DNA from: Vulcanimicrobium winogradskyi
GTDB taxonomy: Bacteria > Vulcanimicrobiota > Vulcanimicrobiia > Vulcanimicrobiales > Vulcanimicrobiaceae
DNA length: 64,000 bases
Direction of reading: 5' to 3'
NCBI GenBank assembly: GCA_003134965.1
Contig: PLDA01000003.1
Location: forward strand, 186,001-250,000
Below, in pieces: positions 60,338-64,000 of the stretch. The notes beneath the pieces were generated by a model. The model did no database searches, was not told the origin of the DNA, and was given only the letters and a program-made list of their open reading frames with translations. The position numbers and the translations under genes are program-made. Each line of letters starts with the position of its first letter. Positions within the stretch are counted from its first letter, which is position 1.

Positions 60338-61654
60338 ATGACGAGTACCACGGCCATGGCGCCGAGTAGTCCCATCCGGAACCGCTGGTTCCAGTTGATT
60401 CTCGGCATCGTCGCGATGATCGCGATTGCCAACCTGCAATACGGCTGGACGCTGTTCGTGAACCCGATCAAGGACCAGTTCCACTGGTCGACGGCGGCGA
60501 TCCAAGTCTCGTTCACCACCTTCGTCGTCGTCGAGACCTGGCTGGTCCCGGTCGAGGGCTACATCATCGACCGGTTCGGCCCGACCAAGATCACCATGGT
60601 CGGCGGCGTGCTCGTCGGCATCTCCTGGGTGATGTTCTCGTTCGCGACCTCGCTCTGGACGTTCTACATCGGTTCCGCGATCGGCGGCATCGGCGCCGGG
60701 ATCGTGTACGGCTGCACCGTCGGTCAGGCGCTGAAGTGGTTCCCGGACCGGCGCGGCCTTGCGGCCGGGCTGACGGCGGCGGGCTTTGGCGCCGGTTCAG
60801 CGATTACGATCGTTCCGATCGCGCAGATGGTCCTGAACGCGGGCTACCAGCGTACGTTCTTGGTCTTCGGTATCGTTCAAGGTATCGTGGTCGTGCTCGT
60901 CGGCTTGATGCTGCGTGCGCCGCTCCCGGGTGAGGTTCCGGCGGCGGCCAAGTCGACGGCGCTCAAACAGACGCTTCGCGACTTCCGTCCGGGCGAGATG
61001 CTCAAGACGCCGCTGTTCTACGTCATGTACCTGGCCATGATGTGTGTCGCGATCGGCGGCGTCATGGCAACGGCGCAGCTGGCACCGATCGCTCGCGACT
61101 ACATCGTCGACGAAGTCCCGGTCACGCTGTTGCTGATCATGCTACCCGCGCTGCAGTGGGCGCTGGTCTTCGACCGCGTTCTCAACGGCCTGGCCAGACC
61201 GGCCTTCGGCTGGCTCTCCGACCGGATCGGTCGAGAGAACACGATGTTCATCGCGTTCGGCGGTCAGGCCCTCATCATCTTGCTGTTCATCAAGGTCGCC
61301 GCGAACCCGTATTGGTTCGTGATCATGTCGGGGCTGGTGTTCTTCACGTACGGCGAGATCTTCAGTCTGTTCCCGTCGCTGAACGCCGACACGTACGGCC
61401 GCAAGTTCGCAACCACGAACTACGGCTTCCTGTACACGGCGAAGGGGACGGCCGCACTCCTCGTTCCGTTCGCAAACATCATCAAGGACGCCACCGGCAG
61501 CTGGGTGCCGATCTTTCAGACCGCGGCTGCGTTGAATGTGTGCGCAGCGCTGATCGCCATGTTCGTCATCAAGCCGATGCGTGCGCGCAAAGCGGACGCT
61601 GAGAGCGGTTTCACGGGCGGGCCAGGCATCTCTCCGGCGCCTTCTACACCGTAA
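60338..61654 (+). CDS. oxlT: OFA-type MFS transporter (oxalate/formate antiporter-like), 438 aa
   Basis: Twelve hydrophobic segments of the oxalate/formate antiporter family: FQLILGIVAMIAIANLQYGWTLFVNPI, SFTTFVVVETWLVPVEGYIIDRFGPT, GIGAGIVYGCTVGQALKWFPDRRGLAAGLTAAGFGAGSA (OFA signature). It should exchange the substrate with the product across the inner membrane. GGGGGA precedes the ATG. The neighbours (CoA-transferase and decarboxylase-type enzyme) support oxalate as substrate, but no Lys test can be made from sequence alone. Confidence 0.85.
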   Translation: MTSTTAMAPSSPIRNRWFQLILGIVAMIAIANLQYGWTLFVNPIKDQFHWSTAAIQVSFTTFVVVETWLVPVEGYIIDRFGPTKITMVGGVLVGISWVMFSFATSLWTFYIGSAIGGIGAGIVYGCTVGQALKWFPDRRGLAAGLTAAGFGAGSAITIVPIAQMVLNAGYQRTFLVFGIVQGIVVVLVGLMLRAPLPGEVPAAAKSTALKQTLRDFRPGEMLKTPLFYVMYLAMMCVAIGGVMATAQLAPIARDYIVDEVPVTLLLIMLPALQWALVFDRVLNGLARPAFGWLSDRIGRENTMFIAFGGQALIILLFIKVAANPYWFVIMSGLVFFTYGEIFSLFPSLNADTYGRKFATTNYGFLYTAKGTAALLVPFANIIKDATGSWVPIFQTAAALNVCAALIAMFVIKPMRARKADAESGFTGGPGISPAPSTP

Positions 61655-61668
61655 GGAATAGGTATTTT

Positions 61669-62460
61669 ATGAAGTTGCTATTACGTTCCGCGGTCCTCGT
61701 GTCGGCGTGCGCCCTCGGCTTCACGACGCTGCCCGCACCCGCTGCCGACAAGGTGCAGCTCACTGCCGAAGTCGCCTCCAGCGTGAGACCGCCTTTCGAG
61801 CAGTTCATCAAGATCTACGAAAAGAAGCATCCGGATGCTACGATCTCGGCAAAGTATCTGGGCGGCGGTCCGATCCAGGCCGACGTCGAATCCGACAATC
61901 CGATCGACATCGTGGTCGTCGGCAAGAACCAGACGGACAAGGTGCTCGCGCACATCAACAAGCCGGTCGCGATCCTGACCAATCGCGAAGTGCTCATCAT
62001 CCCGAGAGGGAGCACGAAGGTCAAGAGCCTAGCGGACCTCGCGAAGCCCGGCATTCGCGTTGGGATGGCGAACGGGGCCGGCTCCGCGGTCGGCACGCTC
62101 GCGCGCCAGATGCTCAAAAAAGCCGCTGACGATCCGGCTTTCGGCGCGGACTTTCCGGTGAAGGTGCGCGGTAACTCACCGGCCTACTTCGATAAACTGC
62201 AATCAGAGGATGATGTGCTGACGGGCCTCGACAAGGGCGAGGCCGACGTTGCGATCGGCTTCGTTTCCTCGGTGGATCCGTCGAAGTACCAAGCGATCCA
62301 GATTGCCGACAAGTACAACATCGACTCGGTGTACTACATCTTCATCCCGAAGGCGGCGAAGAACCCGAAGGAAGCGGCCGACATGGTGACGCTCATGTCC
62401 AACGCGCAGGGCCAAGCGATCCTGCACAGCCACCGCTACCTGCCGCCGCCGAAGAGCTGA
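61669..62460 (+). CDS. ModA-like substrate-binding protein, 263 aa
   Basis: A Sec signal (MKLLLRSAVLVSACALGFTTLPAPAA) precedes a class-II binding protein: LTAEVASSVRPPFEQFIKIYEKKHPDATI, NPIDIVVVGKNQTDKVL, LTNREVLIIPRGSTKVKSLADLAKPGIRVGMANG, and GLDKGEADVAIGFVSSVDP. It resembles molybdate/tungstate or organic-anion binders. No ABC permease or ATPase follows, so it may work with another system or deliver to the MFS protein. A ribosome site (AAGGAATAGG) lies 6-15 bases upstream. Confidence 0.8.
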   Translation: MKLLLRSAVLVSACALGFTTLPAPAADKVQLTAEVASSVRPPFEQFIKIYEKKHPDATISAKYLGGGPIQADVESDNPIDIVVVGKNQTDKVLAHINKPVAILTNREVLIIPRGSTKVKSLADLAKPGIRVGMANGAGSAVGTLARQMLKKAADDPAFGADFPVKVRGNSPAYFDKLQSEDDVLTGLDKGEADVAIGFVSSVDPSKYQAIQIADKYNIDSVYYIFIPKAAKNPKEAADMVTLMSNAQGQAILHSHRYLPPPKS

Positions 62461-62487
62461 TCAGCGCGACGGAACCCCCGCGCATGC

Positions 62488-62522
62488 AAAGGGCGCTCGC
62501 ACGAGAGGTGCGGGCGCCCTTT
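62488..62522 (+). terminator. Hairpin terminator after the oxalate-type operon
   Basis: AAAGGGCGC (62488-62496) pairs with GCGCCCTTT (62514-62522), and inner CGCAC/GTGCG extends the stem around a GAGAG loop. The stem is symmetric with A/T ends, so it can terminate on both strands. Confidence 0.75.
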
Positions 62523-62539
62523 GGGTATCCGGCGGTGCG

Positions 62540-62887
62540 TTACGTCAGCGAGGCGGTGACGGGGATGCTCCCGATCGTGAACTTGAAGAACTCGATCAGC
62601 TTGAAGACGACCGTGCAGGCAATCGCGGTCGCGGCGGCGCCGCTCGCACCGGCCGGCAGCAGCCGGAAGTCGTCGACCTCGACGTGGATCGTGCCGTGAA
62701 AGTTGCCGCTGTTGATCGGAAAGTCCAGCGTTGCCGTGTTGTTCAGCGGCAGCGTCTGCTGCGGGACGCCCGGCGCGTTGATCTGCACCGAGAAGGCCTG
62801 GGCAGGATCGGTCTGCGTCGCGTCGCGGAAGACCTGGGCGTGGATGATCCCGGCGATCGCGTGGGGAGGTCCGACGGGCGTTGCCAT
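62540..62887 (-). CDS. Hypothetical protein, 115 aa
   Basis: The start MATPVGPPHAIAGIIHAQVFRDATQ is followed by beta-rich sequence (AFSVQINAPGVPQQTLPLNNTATLDFPINSGNFHGTIHVEVDDFRLLPAG) and a hydrophobic C-terminus (AAATAIACTVVFKLIEFFKFTIGS). No signal peptide or family was recognised. The gene is convergent with the ModA-like gene across the terminator. Confidence 0.55.
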   Translation of the reverse strand: MATPVGPPHAIAGIIHAQVFRDATQTDPAQAFSVQINAPGVPQQTLPLNNTATLDFPINSGNFHGTIHVEVDDFRLLPAGASGAAATAIACTVVFKLIEFFKFTIGSIPVTASLT

Positions 62888-62931
62888 GACGGGCGGCTTA
62901 TGCGAGCGTCGAGTTCGGACCTCCGGCGCGG

Positions 62932-64000
62932 CTAGTCGTACGCGCGGCGGAACGTCGCGTAGACGTACGGATAGTCGAAGTAGAACCAGTTTCGCAGCGA
63001 GCGCCGCACGAGCGTCGATGCGGTGACCGGCGAGGCGCCCTTCATGACGAAGTGCATGCCGTCGAAGAAGTCGTTCGAGTACAGCGGGTAGGACGCCATC
63101 GGGCGGAAGCCCGCGAACGGGGCGAACGGGGTCGCGGTCCACTCCCAGCCGTTGCCGACCAGATCGTGGACGCCCCAGGCGCTGGCGCCGTCCGGCGACG
63201 AGCCGGCCGGCTCGGGATCGAATCGCCGCCAGCCGAAATTGCCGTGCCGGGCGGGGTCGGGCGCGGCGTCGCCCCAGGGGTGCGCCCGCTCTTCACCGCC
63301 GGGCGTACCGAACGCCGCGCGGTGGTACTCCGGTTCGGTGAGCAGCCGTGTGCCGCTCCAGCGCGCGAACGCGGTCGCCTGCTCCTGCGTACACCACACC
63401 GGCCACGACGACGGCAGCGGCAGATCCTCGAACGCGCCGAGGAGCATGAACGCGCCGTCGCGCTCGAGCCAGAACGGCGGCAGCGGCCCGCCGTCGCGCA
63501 CGAAGGCGAGGTACTCGCCGTTGGTGACGTCGTACGCGTCGACGCCGAACGCCGCGACGTCGAGCGCGTGCTCGTCGAACTCGTTGTCCCACCCGAAGGG
63601 GATGCCGTCGCGGCGCGCACCGAGGGTCGCGCGGCCGGCTGGAATCGCGACCGGTTCGCGGCGCGGCGGCGCGACGTCGCGGTGTTCGAAGCGCGGCCCG
63701 CGCTGCTTGTCGCGCGCCAGCCGATGCACGATGTAGGTGAACGTTTCGTGGTGCATCTCTTCGTGCTCGAGGATGTTGTACGCCGCTTCCGCGCGCACCA
63801 GGCTTGGATTCGACGGGTCGTCGAGCCGCGCGTTCGCGAACGCGTCGAAGATCGCGGCGTCGCAGGCGTCGCCAAAGGCGCGCACCGTCGCGCGGTCGGG
63901 CCAGGGCTTCTGGAGCTGCGCCGCCGTCGCGGCGTCGCGCGGATCGATCCCGCGATTGAACAGGCGCTCGAGCTCCGGGTCGACCGACGGGCGCTTCAGC
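62932..64000 (-). CDS. EgtB-type sulfoxide synthase (partial, 5' end outside window)
   Basis: The frame is open from the window end to the stop at 62932. The N-terminal part has a DinB-like iron site with H-x3-H-x-E (HEEMHHETF), then a formylglycine-generating-enzyme-like domain (IPFGWDNEFDEHALDVAAFGVDAYDVTNGEYLAFV, and NGWEWTATPFAPFAGFRPMASYP, FDGMHFVMKGASPVTA). This is EgtB/SenA, which makes the C-S or C-Se bond of ergothioneine or selenoneine. The missing N-terminus is about 60-100 residues. It may be an EgtB or a SenA; the sequence here cannot tell. Confidence 0.88.
   Translation of the reverse strand, partial: LKRPSVDPELERLFNRGIDPRDAATAAQLQKPWPDRATVRAFGDACDAAIFDAFANARLDDPSNPSLVRAEAAYNILEHEEMHHETFTYIVHRLARDKQRGPRFEHRDVAPPRREPVAIPAGRATLGARRDGIPFGWDNEFDEHALDVAAFGVDAYDVTNGEYLAFVRDGGPLPPFWLERDGAFMLLGAFEDLPLPSSWPVWCTQEQATAFARWSGTRLLTEPEYHRAAFGTPGGEERAHPWGDAAPDPARHGNFGWRRFDPEPAGSSPDGASAWGVHDLVGNGWEWTATPFAPFAGFRPMASYPLYSNDFFDGMHFVMKGASPVTASTLVRRSLRNWFYFDYPYVYATFRRAYD

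Overview
The window is a GC-rich bacterial chromosome segment with tightly packed genes, many ATGA or GTGA stop/start overlaps and frequent GTG or TTG starts. Its content is a type IV pilus ATPase operon, a tungsten/molybdenum aldehyde oxidoreductase module, a PPi-type phosphofructokinase, an oxalate-type CoA-transferase operon and secreted proteins of unfamiliar families. This suits an environmental, chemically versatile, poorly sampled phylum such as Eremiobacterota (WPS-2) or relatives. That placement is a guess from content and style; no rRNA is present to test it.

Layout. 0-6.2 kb: a DUF4333-like repeat protein, an MFS transporter with a nucleotidyltransferase, and carB, which carries an in-frame palindromic insert. 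6.2-12 kb: a lipoprotein esterase, then a minus-strand operon pilB-pilT-pilC-sigma factor. 12-16 kb: YjbQ, a DOPA-dioxygenase-like enzyme, a luciferase-like monooxygenase, and PEP carboxykinase, which appears to start at AUU. 16-21 kb: a translationally coupled moeA, moeA-PBP fusion, moaD and aldehyde:ferredoxin oxidoreductase operon. 21-30 kb: a P1 peptidase, a six-repeat propeller-like protein inserted in front of a remnant of a second P1 peptidase, a large secreted protein, a soluble chemoreceptor fused to a TRAP (DctP) binding domain, a FAD oxidoreductase and a methyltransferase.

30.5-43.9 kb is an accessory island beginning beside a tRNA-Ser(GGA). It has gene fragments, three copies of one IS1380-type element (one intact, two defective) and, between them, a compact RiPP cluster: a 149-residue precursor ending in a CCCCSCCC core, an ocin-ThiF-like partner protein, a YcaO cyclodehydratase and a SagB-type dehydrogenase. 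This is the most notable system here. The genes predict a thiazole-rich peptide, and the leader is long and carries a Tat-like hydrophobic segment, which is unusual for this class. Behind it lie a decayed pdxH, an ArsR-SRPBCC-DoxX set, DUF1801 and a cupin.

43.9-64 kb returns to core-type sequence: a half-length aldehyde dehydrogenase, a ferritin-like protein, a phosphatase, DUF167, an internally deleted inorganic pyrophosphatase, a corrinoid-binding-type protein, a monoheme secreted protein, isocitrate dehydrogenase, PPi-type PFK, regulators, and a GntR-headed operon encoding a TPP-dependent acyl-CoA lyase/decarboxylase, a formyl-CoA-transferase-type enzyme, an ADP-forming acyl-CoA ligase, an oxalate/formate-type exchanger and a ModA-like binding protein. 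A shared operator-like palindrome lies before the regulator and before the transporter. The window ends inside an EgtB-type gene.
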